A stretch of 35,827 bases of DNA from Chloroflexia bacterium (GTDB lineage Bacteria; Chloroflexota; Chloroflexia; Thermomicrobiales; JALYUS01): the NCBI GenBank assembly GCA_025924435.1, contig JAICIL010000006.1, forward strand, positions 1 to 35,827, given 5' to 3'. Below, in pieces: positions 23,397 through 30,612 of this stretch. Positions within the stretch are counted from its first letter, which is position 1. Each line of letters begins with the position of its first letter. The translations under genes were made by a program, and so were the position numbers. The notes beneath the pieces are model-generated. The model saw only the letters and a program-made list of their open reading frames with translations. It was not told the DNA's origin and searched no databases.

Positions 23397-25313
23397 ATGC
23401 GGGTCCCGTCGGGTCACTGGTTATTCCGGCCTCTGAGAAAACTCTCGGTATTGATGATTGGGCTGCCGCTCCTGCTCGCCGCGTGCGGCGGGGGCAATGC
23501 GACGAATACGCCGGGCGCGCAGGCGACAACCGCGACGGGCGCGGGCGCGGCGACCAGGCCCGCGTCGAGCGCCGTTTCCGCCACGACCGCCGTCGGCAGC
23601 ACGACGGCCTCCGGCACGACGGCCTCCGGCACGACCGCGCCCGGCACGTCAACCACTGCGGGCACGGGCGGCGATCCGCGCGGCACAGCGCCCACGAAGC
23701 GCGGCGGGGGCGGCACGCTCCATGTCCTCTACTGGCAGGCGCCGACCATCCTCAATTTCCACCTCGCCCACGGGACGAAGGACGATGACGCCTCTCGCGT
23801 CGTGGAAGAGCCGCTCGCGACCCTCTCCATCAACGCGGCGACGCCGGACGTGCCCGTGCTGGCGAAAGAGATCCCCTCGACCGCGAACGGCGAGCTGGCG
23901 GCGGACGGCACGAGCGTGACGTGGAAGCTGAAGGACGGCGTCAAGTGGTCCGACGGCACGCCCTTCACCTCCGCCGATGTCAAGGCGACGTGGCAATATG
24001 TGATGAAGCCGGAGAGCGGCGCGACGGACATCGCCACCTTCGAGCCGATCGCGAACATTGACACGCCGGACGCGACGACGGTGAAGATCACCTTCAAGGC
24101 ACCGACCGCGACCTGGTACTTCCCCTTCGCGGCGGGCGGCAGCGTGGTGTTGCAGAAGGCGCAACTGGACAAATGCACCGACAAGGCGAACTGCCCGGTG
24201 AACACGGCCCCGATCGGCACCGGACCGTTCAAGGTGAAGTCGTTCACCTCCGGCGACAATGTCCAGTACGTCATCAACGAGAACTATCGCGAGGCGAACG
24301 CCCCCTTCTTCGACGCGGTGGATTGGAAGGGCGGCGGCGACGCGGCGACGGCGGCGAAGGCGGTGCAGACCGGGCAGGCGGACTTCGCCTGGAATCTCCA
24401 AGTGGACCCGTCCACGCTCAAGCAACTGACGGACGCGGGCGCGCAACTGAATCTCACCCCCGGCGGCGGCGTGGAGAAGGTGCTCTTCAACTTCGCCGAT
24501 CCGCGCGTCGAGGTGAACGGCGAGAAGAGCAGCCCGCAGAGCAAGAACCCCTTCTGGTCGGACCCGATGGTGCGGCAGGCGGCGACCTACCTGATTGACC
24601 GCGCCAGCATCGCCAAGAACCTCTACGGCCCGGCGGGGAATGCGACCTGCAATATCCTGCCGAGCGTCCCGCCGCAGACCGTCTCCAAGAATACGCAGTG
24701 TTCCTTCGACGTGGCGAAGGCGAACCAACTGCTCGACCAGGCGGGCTGGGTGAAAGGCTCGGACGGCATCCGCGCCAAGAACGGCGTCAAGTTCGCCATC
24801 ACCTTCGCCTCGACCGTCAACCCGGTGCGCGAGAAGGAGGAGCAGGTCATCAAGCAGGCCTTCCAGCAGGCGGGCATCCAGATGGACATCCAGAACGCGG
24901 ACTCCAGCGTCTTCTTCGGCCAGCCGGACAACCCGGATGCGGACGCGCGCTTCCTGCACGACCTCGAGATGTACACCAGCAGCCCGACCGTCCCCGACGC
25001 GGGCGACTGGTTCCAACGCTGGACAACCTCACAGATCGCGCAGAAGTCGAACAACTGGTCGCTGCCGAACTACACGCGCTTCAGCGACCCGCAGTTCGAC
25101 GCGCTCGTGGCGCAGTTGAGCAAGGAACTGAATCCGGAGAAGCGGGCGCAGCTGCAGATTCAGGCCAACGACTACATCGTCAATCACTGGGTCGAAACGC
25201 CGATCGTGGACCGCAACTCGGTGGACGGGCGGCGCGCCGACCTCATCAACACGAACCCGACCCCGTGGGACTACGCCGCCTGGAACATCGCCTATTGGCA
25301 GATCAAGAAATAG
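23397..25313 (+). CDS. Peptide-type ABC transporter substrate-binding lipoprotein 2
   Basis: 638 residues from the ATG at 23397, with GGAAGGGG 8 bases upstream. It has the same plan as lipoprotein 1: signal LSVLMIGLPLLLAAC with lipobox LAAC, an Ala/Thr/Gly-rich linker with short repeats such as TTASGTTASGTTA, then the SBP_bac_5 domain. Shared segments include KAVQTGQADFAWNL, IGTGPFKVK, GEKSSPQSKNPFWSDPMVRQA, and WNIAYWQIKK at the end. The gene is probably a tandem duplicate of lipoprotein 1, since diverged in sequence, so the two may bind different peptides or other ligands. Extra cysteine pairs (for example CTDKANC) are absent or differently placed in the first copy. No transport partners nearby. 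Confidence 0.95.
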   Translation: MRVPSGHWLFRPLRKLSVLMIGLPLLLAACGGGNATNTPGAQATTATGAGAATRPASSAVSATTAVGSTTASGTTASGTTAPGTSTTAGTGGDPRGTAPTKRGGGGTLHVLYWQAPTILNFHLAHGTKDDDASRVVEEPLATLSINAATPDVPVLAKEIPSTANGELAADGTSVTWKLKDGVKWSDGTPFTSADVKATWQYVMKPESGATDIATFEPIANIDTPDATTVKITFKAPTATWYFPFAAGGSVVLQKAQLDKCTDKANCPVNTAPIGTGPFKVKSFTSGDNVQYVINENYREANAPFFDAVDWKGGGDAATAAKAVQTGQADFAWNLQVDPSTLKQLTDAGAQLNLTPGGGVEKVLFNFADPRVEVNGEKSSPQSKNPFWSDPMVRQAATYLIDRASIAKNLYGPAGNATCNILPSVPPQTVSKNTQCSFDVAKANQLLDQAGWVKGSDGIRAKNGVKFAITFASTVNPVREKEEQVIKQAFQQAGIQMDIQNADSSVFFGQPDNPDADARFLHDLEMYTSSPTVPDAGDWFQRWTTSQIAQKSNNWSLPNYTRFSDPQFDALVAQLSKELNPEKRAQLQIQANDYIVNHWVETPIVDRNSVDGRRADLINTNPTPWDYAAWNIAYWQIKK

Positions 25314-25332
25314 CGGGCGTGCCCACCCCCTG

Positions 25333-25363
25333 CCCCCTCCCGACACGGGAGGGGGTTTTCTTT
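25333..25363 (+). terminator. Rho-independent terminator after lipoprotein 2
   Basis: CCCCCTCCCG-ACA-CGGGAGGGGG, then TTTTCTTT. Arm for arm the same as the terminator at 23238-23272, so it is part of the duplicated unit or drawn from the same repeat family. Confidence 0.9.
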
Positions 25364-25428
25364 GCATTGACCTCCCCCGACCCCTTCCGTACCGTGGCGT
25401 GGGAAGAGGCCGGGGGGAAGTTTCCGCA

Positions 25429-25437
25429 TGCTATACT
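25429..25437 (+). promoter_or_regulatory. Extended -10 promoter of the sigma/anti-sigma operon
   Basis: TGCTATACT, about 87 bases before the GTG at 25525. No -35 of the usual type. I see no GGAAC-type ECF promoter here, so autoregulation by the encoded sigma factor is not evident. Confidence 0.5.
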
Positions 25438-25524
25438 GCGCGCGTTTCGCAGTGCGGACGGTGCATGGGCGATTGATCCGGTGCGCGCGGCGCGGGGTAT
25501 TACCACCAGGAACCAGGTGCAGTC

Positions 25525-26118
25525 GTGGCGGATGGCAGCCTCACGGACGATGCGCTCGTTGCTCGCATGGCGACGGGGGACGCGGAAGCGCTCGCGTGCT
25601 TCGAGGCGTTCTATGACCGGCATCACCGGCCGGCGTTCGCGCTCGCCTATCGCATCATGAGCGGCGACCGCGCGCTGGCGGAGGATGTCGTGCAGGAATC
25701 CTTCCTCGCGCTCTGGCGGTACGCGCACTCGTTCAAGCCGGAGCGCGGCAATGCGCGCACATGGTTCTTCAGCATCGTGCATCACCGCGCCCTCAATGCC
25801 CTCCGCCGCCTCGCACCCCGGTTGCCGACGGAGCCGATAGATGGGATGGCGGGCGAATTGGCGGCGGGCGACGCCTATGATGTCTGGGCGCAGGTGGCGC
25901 GCGGGCTGGATGCGACGCGGGTGCGGGCGGCGCTGACCTTGCTGCCGGAGGAGCAGCGCGAGGCGGTGGCGCTCGCGTTCCTCGGCGGATACTCGAATAC
26001 GGAAGTGGCGGAGCGGCTCGGCATCCCACTCGGGACGGTTAAGAGCCGTATCCGCCTCGGGATGCAAAAGATGCGGGCAACACTGGCGCCGACGGCGCTG
26101 GAGACGAAGCGCACATGA
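25525..26118 (+). CDS. ECF-type RNA polymerase sigma factor
   Basis: 197 residues with a GTG start at 25525; the next in-frame ATG (25567) would remove part of region 1.2/2.1. Region 2 is FEAFYDRHHRPAFALAYRIMSGDRALAEDVVQESFLALWRYA in parts, with the -10 recognition segment. Region 4 is LTLLPEEQREAVALAFLGGYSNTEVAERLGIPLGTVKSRIRLGMQKMR in parts, ending in the helix-turn-helix GTVKSRIR. It resembles the SigK-type group that pairs with RskA-like anti-sigma factors, which fits the next gene. Its stop overlaps the anti-sigma start in ATGA. Confidence 0.95.
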   Translation: MADGSLTDDALVARMATGDAEALACFEAFYDRHHRPAFALAYRIMSGDRALAEDVVQESFLALWRYAHSFKPERGNARTWFFSIVHHRALNALRRLAPRLPTEPIDGMAGELAAGDAYDVWAQVARGLDATRVRAALTLLPEEQREAVALAFLGGYSNTEVAERLGIPLGTVKSRIRLGMQKMRATLAPTALETKRT

Positions 26119-26963
26119 ACGACGAGAGACCCGGCGAGCGGAATAGCGAGCGGCCGGACCCGCTGGCGGATCGGGCGGCGCTCATCGCCTCCTATGCCCT
26201 CGGCGGCCTCACGGCGGCGGAAGCGGATGAGGCGCGCCGGATCATCGCCGATGATGCCGATGCCGCGCGGTTGTACGGCGAGTTCGCGGCCATCGCCGCC
26301 GTCCTGCCGGAAATCTACGCGGACGCGGACACCGCCCCCGCCCGGCCGAGCGCGGCGCTGAGGGAGCGCGTGCTCGCCGGCGCCCGCGCCGAGATGGGCG
26401 AGCGCGTCGCGCCCCCCGCCGTACATGGCCGGCCCGACCGCGTCGCAGCGGGAACAGGGCCGCGCGCCGTCGCGGATGCGCGGGCGCGCGGGCGCGCCCG
26501 GCTTTCTCCCGGCTGGCTCGTCGCCGCCGTGCTCCTGCTCGCGGTGATCGGCCTCGGCGGCTGGAATATCAGCCTGCATCGCGACGTAGCCCGGGCGGAC
26601 CGCGATCGGGACATCGTGCGCTTCGCCGCCTCCGGCGTCCATGCCTACACGATGGCGGGCACGCAGAATGCGCCGAGCGCGAACGCGACGCTCATCGAAT
26701 CGTCGGCGGACGGCGGGAAAGTGCTCTTCCTCGCCAAGGGCTTCCCCGGCGCCGCGGCCGGTCAGACCTATCGCGTCTGGCTCCAGAAGCAGGACGGCTC
26801 CTACGTGGATGCGGGGACGTTCGGCGGTGGCGGAGAAACGACGCTCGTGCTGCCCGGAAACTTGAACGGCGTCCATGCCGTCGTCATCACCGCCGAGCCG
26901 GAAACCCGGCCCGCCCCCAATCCCACCGGCCCGCCCGTGATGGAAGGCGCGCTGACGGCGTAA
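26115..26963 (+). CDS. Membrane anti-sigma factor (RskA-like)
   Basis: 282 residues. The N-terminal cytoplasmic anti-sigma domain (residues about 20-75) contains YALGGLTAAEADEARRIIADDADAARLY in parts but lacks the zinc-binding HxxxCxxC. One membrane helix spans about 134-150 (WLVAAVLLLAVIGLGG). The outer part is the RskA C-terminal domain with GKVLFLAKGFPGAAAGQTYRVWLQKQDGSYVDAGTF in parts. Such proteins hold the sigma factor until cut by membrane proteases after an outside signal. It is coupled to the sigma gene by a 4-base overlap. It converges on the acetyltransferase gene, with 12 bases between the stops. Confidence 0.92.
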   Translation: MNDERPGERNSERPDPLADRAALIASYALGGLTAAEADEARRIIADDADAARLYGEFAAIAAVLPEIYADADTAPARPSAALRERVLAGARAEMGERVAPPAVHGRPDRVAAGTGPRAVADARARGRARLSPGWLVAAVLLLAVIGLGGWNISLHRDVARADRDRDIVRFAASGVHAYTMAGTQNAPSANATLIESSADGGKVLFLAKGFPGAAAGQTYRVWLQKQDGSYVDAGTFGGGGETTLVLPGNLNGVHAVVITAEPETRPAPNPTGPPVMEGALTA

Positions 26964-26975
26964 TCTCACTGCCCG

Positions 26976-27749
26976 CTATCGCGGCAGGACGCGGTACGCG
27001 GTAATGTCGTAGGACGGTTGAAAGCCGACGTTGATCGCGACGCGCTGGGAGGCGCGGTTCGTCACCGCCGCGACGTAGATCGCCGTCTTGCTGCGGCTGA
27101 GGATGTCCGCCGCCGTCGTGGCGACGACCGCCGTCGCCAGCCCCTGCCCGCGCCGCCGGGGGGCGGTCCAGACAGACATCACCTCCTCGGTCCAGTCGGT
27201 TGTATTGGCGGCGATGGCATGGGCGATCAGCCGGTTATTCGCGACGATGCCGAAGGGGCGATACCCCCGCTCAAGCCCGTCGAGGAACGCCGCGCTGTCC
27301 ATCATCGCGGCGCTCGCCGCCACGATGGGCGCGTCCGCCGCCCGCAAGCGCCGGACGGTGGGTGAGGGAGAGATGGCGATGCGCGTCGTCGAGAAAACCG
27401 TCTCGCTGCCCTGCTCCGGCATGAGCCGGAACGCGGTGGCCAGCGCGGGCAGCATCCACGGGCGATGGACGGCGATCCGCTCCACGCCGGGCGGGCAGGC
27501 GGCGATCAATGCCGCGAGCGCGTCGCCCTCGGCGGCCTCGAACCGCGCCGCCAGCGCATCGTCGTCCTCCCGCGCGACGACGAGGACACCCGCCAGCGCG
27601 CCCGCCCGCACCGCGCCGATGCACCGAACCTCATCGTCATATCGCAGCGCGCCAAGCAATTCAACCGCCGCGACCGGGTCGTGTCCGAGGAAGGCCGTCG
27701 CCCGCTCAGGCGTGATCTTCCGCGCCACGACAGCCGGGGGCGCGCTCAT
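26976..27749 (-). CDS. GNAT-family N-acetyltransferase (two-part)
   Basis: 257 residues from the ATG at 27749, which overlaps the stop of the upstream gene in ATGA. The C-terminal half carries the acetyl-CoA motif SVWTAPRRRGQGLATAVV (R/Q-x-x-G-x-G/A) and YVAAVTNRASQRVAINVGF. The N-terminal half resembles a degenerate GNAT or FR47-like domain, giving the size seen in the ZDHHC-like and GNAT-GNAT proteins. Substrate unknown. It is second in an operon with the VOC protein. Confidence 0.88.
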   Translation of the reverse strand: MSAPPAVVARKITPERATAFLGHDPVAAVELLGALRYDDEVRCIGAVRAGALAGVLVVAREDDDALAARFEAAEGDALAALIAACPPGVERIAVHRPWMLPALATAFRLMPEQGSETVFSTTRIAISPSPTVRRLRAADAPIVAASAAMMDSAAFLDGLERGYRPFGIVANNRLIAHAIAANTTDWTEEVMSVWTAPRRRGQGLATAVVATTAADILSRSKTAIYVAAVTNRASQRVAINVGFQPSYDITAYRVLPR

Positions 27750-28474
27750 TCGCCGTCCACGAAGCGCACGCCGTACCGCCCGCGCAGGTAGTCGTACATG
27801 AACGCGGTCGCGTCGGTGTTGACGCCGCGATAGCCGTCGCGGATTTCGGAGAACTGGAGCATGAAGACGACATCGCCGTTGCGGTAGTGGCAGTAGAGCG
27901 ACCACCGCTCATCCCGCTCCAGCAGCGTGAAATCGGAGACGATCTCGCCGCCGTGCTCGCGCAGGTGGTAGTAGCATCGCTCCAGGTCGTCCACGATGAA
28001 GCCGAGGTGATGCCAGCGGGACGGCATGCCGTCCGAGAGCGGCGCGACCGCCGTGCCGAAGATGAAGAGCGCGGTGAGGCCCGTCGCCAGCACCGTCTGG
28101 TGCGGGTCGTCGCGCATGATCTCCATGCCGACGACATTGTGGAAGAAGTCCCGCGCGGCGGGGCGATCGGCGACGGTGATCGCGAGATGGTCGAAGGCGA
28201 GCGTGCGGAAGGGGCCGGGTTCGCCCGTCAGCGGCTCGGCGTGGACGATGAATGTTCGCGTGCCGAAATGCGCGACCGTCTCGCCGACGAACATATCGGG
28301 GTAGACGACTTCATCCTTCGGCGTGCGGATGCGGAGGCGATGCCCGCGCCGCAACTCCGCCGGGATCGCGTGCTCCAACGCCTCGTGGAAAATGTCCATC
28401 GCCGTCAGGGTCGCCGGGAAATCCCGCTCCCCGACGCGGAGGGTGATGGTGTAGGTCTGTTCGGATTGCGACAT
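27746..28474 (-). CDS. VOC-family (glyoxalase/dioxygenase-like) protein with a TIGR-type N-terminal extension
   Basis: 242 residues from the ATG at 28474 (MSQSEQTYTI); a weak GGAAA precedes it. From residue 94 there is one VOC module: FDHLAITVADRPAARDFFHNVVGMEIM in parts, then HHLGFIVDDLERCYYHLREHG with metal-site histidines. Another part, YCHYRNGDVVFMLQFSEI, looks like the final strand with Glu. The first 90 residues (about 10-85) are not VOC and have a separate beta-rich pattern (ITLRVGERDFPATLTAMDIF); its role is unknown. The family includes dioxygenases, isomerases and drug-binding proteins. It is translationally coupled to the acetyltransferase. Confidence 0.82.
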   Translation of the reverse strand: MSQSEQTYTITLRVGERDFPATLTAMDIFHEALEHAIPAELRRGHRLRIRTPKDEVVYPDMFVGETVAHFGTRTFIVHAEPLTGEPGPFRTLAFDHLAITVADRPAARDFFHNVVGMEIMRDDPHQTVLATGLTALFIFGTAVAPLSDGMPSRWHHLGFIVDDLERCYYHLREHGGEIVSDFTLLERDERWSLYCHYRNGDVVFMLQFSEIRDGYRGVNTDATAFMYDYLRGRYGVRFVDGE

Positions 28475-28511
28475 CGTTTCCGCTTTCTTCATCCATGCCG
28501 AGCGGCGAAGA

Positions 28512-28730
28512 TCACAGGCACTCCCATTCCTCGCGGCTGATGCCAGCCCGACGGAGAACACGAAGGAGCAAGGCCACGCTAATATCGCCGCGATGCGGAT
28601 TGGGAATGGGAACTTTTAACTGATCACGCTGCATATACTCGTGGTTTGTGCCTGTGCGTGGCCCGGTTAGTCCTGACTGGCGGAGATACCGAATGAGATC
28701 AGCACGCTTGGTCGGTCCGACAGATGGCAC
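28512..28730 (-). CDS. hicA: HicA-family toxin, second module
   Basis: 72 residues with the HicA fold: PTKRADLIRYLRQSGL, GTNHEYM with the catalytic histidine, and VPIPNPHRGDISVALLLRVLRRAGISREEWECL in parts. Same length and layout as the first hicA but about half the residues differ. It overlaps the hicB stop by one base (28730). Order hicB-hicA, as in module 1. Confidence 0.9.
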   Translation of the reverse strand: MPSVGPTKRADLIRYLRQSGLTGPRTGTNHEYMQRDQLKVPIPNPHRGDISVALLLRVLRRAGISREEWECL

Positions 28731-28969
28731 TATGCGGCTTCCTGTACGACGAGACTGAGGCCGTCAACGACAGGAAGCGGATCATGATCGGCGATCTTCA
28801 ATAAGAGCCAACCCTCTAATACGTCTTGCAGTTCCTCCCGACATTCTTCTAATGTATCGGCATTCGCCCAAAGTCCGTCGAAACCGGATATCTCGGCGTA
28901 GAATGTCTCATCATCGAGAATTTCGTAGTGCGCGTGACGCATCGCGGCTTGGATGTATTTCGTCAGCAT
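28730..28969 (-). CDS. hicB: HicB-family antitoxin, second module
   Basis: 79 residues from the ATG at 28969, with AAGGAG 7 bases before it. MRHAHYEILDDETFYAEISGF and LEECREELQDVLEGWLLLKIADHDPLPVVDG are aligned residue for residue with the first hicB. No DNA-binding tail is visible. The longer frame through this region to 30013 is only the shadow of the UbiA fusion gene. Confidence 0.9.
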   Translation of the reverse strand: MLTKYIQAAMRHAHYEILDDETFYAEISGFDGLWANADTLEECREELQDVLEGWLLLKIADHDPLPVVDGLSLVVQEAA

Positions 28970-29031
28970 ATCGAACTCCTTCGTATTTCTTATCCTGCAC
29001 ACTGTATCATGCATCGGTTGCAAAGTGTCCT

Positions 29032-30498
29032 TTATTGCTCCATCGCCTGCCGCGAAATTCTCTCCACGATGCCACTCAGCACAAGACTGCCGAGCAGGTA
29101 CAGCCCCATCCGGCCGCTGCCTTTGACGGTGCGGTCCATCATCTCGCCGTAGAAGGCGGTCCCTTTGTTCCCCTCGCCCACCGCGCCCAGTTTTTCGAGG
29201 ACGGGCGCGACGGACGAAAGGCTGGCGAGCGCGCTCTTCGGATAGACCCTTGCTTTGATGCCGAGAAGGACGGAGGCGTACGCCGCGAGCACCATCCCGC
29301 GCGACAATTTGGCTGCTTTTTCTTCGCCGAGCACGGCGACGGGCGTCATCTTGCCCGCCGTCTTGTCGGAGCGCCAGTGGAAGAAGTGATGATTGAGCAG
29401 CACATCCGTCGTGAAGAGGCCGGGCGGCAGGGCGGCGACGAGCGGCGCCCAGCCGAGTTTCCCGGTCTGCGCGTAGTAGGAACCGAGCGTCGGCAGGAGA
29501 CCGAACGAGGCGAGGATGCCGACCTCGCCGAGGCCGTGGCCGATGTACCCGTAGGCGAGGGGCGGCGCGACGTAGAGCGTGCCGAAGCCGAAGCCCGCCG
29601 CCGCCAGGCCGAGCACCGCCGGGCCGCTCGTCTTCGTCAGCCCGACGCCACAGAGCAGCGCCGTGCCCCACAGCCCGGCCGCCAGCAGGTTCGCCTGACG
29701 CTCGGAGAGGATGCCGCCCGTCAGGGAGCCGGAGGAGGTGTCCAGCGTCCCTTCCGCCGCCATCGCGATCGCCCGCTCGTCCGCGCCGGAGCGGAAATCG
29801 AAGATGTCGTTCGTGACGTTCGACGCGAGATGCGCCGCCACCGCGCCGACGAGCGTCAGCGCGAAGGGCACGGGGCGGAAGACGCCCTCCCGCTGCCACG
29901 CCAGCGCCGCGCCGATGCTCACCGGCATCGCCATCACCGGCACGACATTCGCCCGCGTCACCGCCGCGAACCGCTCCAGCCGCTCGTTGACCGTGCTGCC
30001 CGGATAGCCCCACCGCCGCGCGCCGGGCGCGAAGGTGATCGGTTGCACACGCAACACGCCATCACGCCGGGTCGTGACCATCACCCTCTCCGGCACGATC
30101 CGCACCGCGCGATGCGTGCGCGGCTCCGGCTTCGATCCATCCATCACCCGCGCGCCGATCCGCCGCAGGAGATCGCCGTTCACCTGCCGGTCGTGGACGA
30201 TGACGGCGCGGCCGCTCCCTTCCAACCACGTTCCGTCACCGGGCGCGCCGACGCGGAAAGCGACCCCGTTGCGCCGCCGCAGCGCCGCGTGCGCCGCCGA
30301 ACCTTCCGGCACCGCGTAGGCGAGCGAGAGCGTATCCGCCGTGCGGATGAATGCATACGGCGTTTCAACGAAGTGGGGCATGTCTCCCGCCACGGTGGCA
30401 ATCAGGAAGGAAGGATGCGCATCGAGTACCGTGTCGAGCAGGGAATGGACGCCGTTGTCCACGAGTGACGCTCCTTGGATGAGAACCGATGACGCCAT
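29032..30498 (-). CDS. Fusion: FMN-binding split barrel domain and UbiA-type prenyltransferase
   Basis: 488 residues from the ATG at 30498. Residues 18-150 look like a pyridoxamine-phosphate-oxidase-type split barrel (SLLDTVLDAHPSFLIATVAG, FIRTADTLSLAYAVPEG, ALRRRNGVAFRVGAP). Residues about 170-488 are an integral membrane UbiA-superfamily enzyme. The first Asp-rich motif is NDIFDFRSGAD (Asn230, Asp231, Asp234, Asp240); then GELGEVGILASFGLLPTLGSYYAQ-like segments recall MenA; the second polar motif is HWRSDKTAGKMT. Such enzymes attach isoprenoids to aromatic rings, for instance dihydroxynaphthoate in menaquinone synthesis. The start has no ribosome binding site; the -10 at 30510-30515 gives an almost leaderless transcript. 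Confidence 0.85.
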   Translation of the reverse strand: MASSVLIQGASLVDNGVHSLLDTVLDAHPSFLIATVAGDMPHFVETPYAFIRTADTLSLAYAVPEGSAAHAALRRRNGVAFRVGAPGDGTWLEGSGRAVIVHDRQVNGDLLRRIGARVMDGSKPEPRTHRAVRIVPERVMVTTRRDGVLRVQPITFAPGARRWGYPGSTVNERLERFAAVTRANVVPVMAMPVSIGAALAWQREGVFRPVPFALTLVGAVAAHLASNVTNDIFDFRSGADERAIAMAAEGTLDTSSGSLTGGILSERQANLLAAGLWGTALLCGVGLTKTSGPAVLGLAAAGFGFGTLYVAPPLAYGYIGHGLGEVGILASFGLLPTLGSYYAQTGKLGWAPLVAALPPGLFTTDVLLNHHFFHWRSDKTAGKMTPVAVLGEEKAAKLSRGMVLAAYASVLLGIKARVYPKSALASLSSVAPVLEKLGAVGEGNKGTAFYGEMMDRTVKGSGRMGLYLLGSLVLSGIVERISRQAMEQ

Positions 30499-30509
30499 GT
30501 TATTCACGG

Positions 30510-30518
30510 AATATAGCA
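30510..30518 (-). promoter_or_regulatory. Extended -10 promoter of the fusion gene
   Basis: TGCTATATT on the minus strand, 12 bases from the start codon, predicting a leader of about 5 bases. Confidence 0.55.
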
Positions 30519-30542
30519 GGGAACCATCGGCCCGCGCGCCCA

Positions 30543-30583
30543 CTCCCGCTCCAGTATGTCATACAATCCTGCCGGAGCGGGAG
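30543..30583. promoter_or_regulatory. Nested palindromes over the M20 gene promoter
   Basis: CTCCCGCTCC (30543-30552) is perfectly inverted at 30574-30583. In between, GTATG-T-CATAC (30554-30564) is a second perfect palindrome that overlaps the -10 TACAAT (30562-30567) of the M20 peptidase gene. The site also lies just upstream of the divergent fusion-gene promoter, so one regulator could act on both. Confidence 0.45.
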
Positions 30584-30612
30584 AGGCTGTCACACGGAGG
30601 GGGCGAGCATCT

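Noticed and set aside
21749..25016. Long minus-strand frames opposite the two lipoprotein genes
   Set aside because: Shadow frames rich in Arg and Gly with no family motif.
28730..30013. A 427-residue protein including HicB
   Set aside because: Only the last 79 residues are HicB; the rest is the shadow of the fusion gene, and a good ribosome binding site sits before the ATG at 28969.
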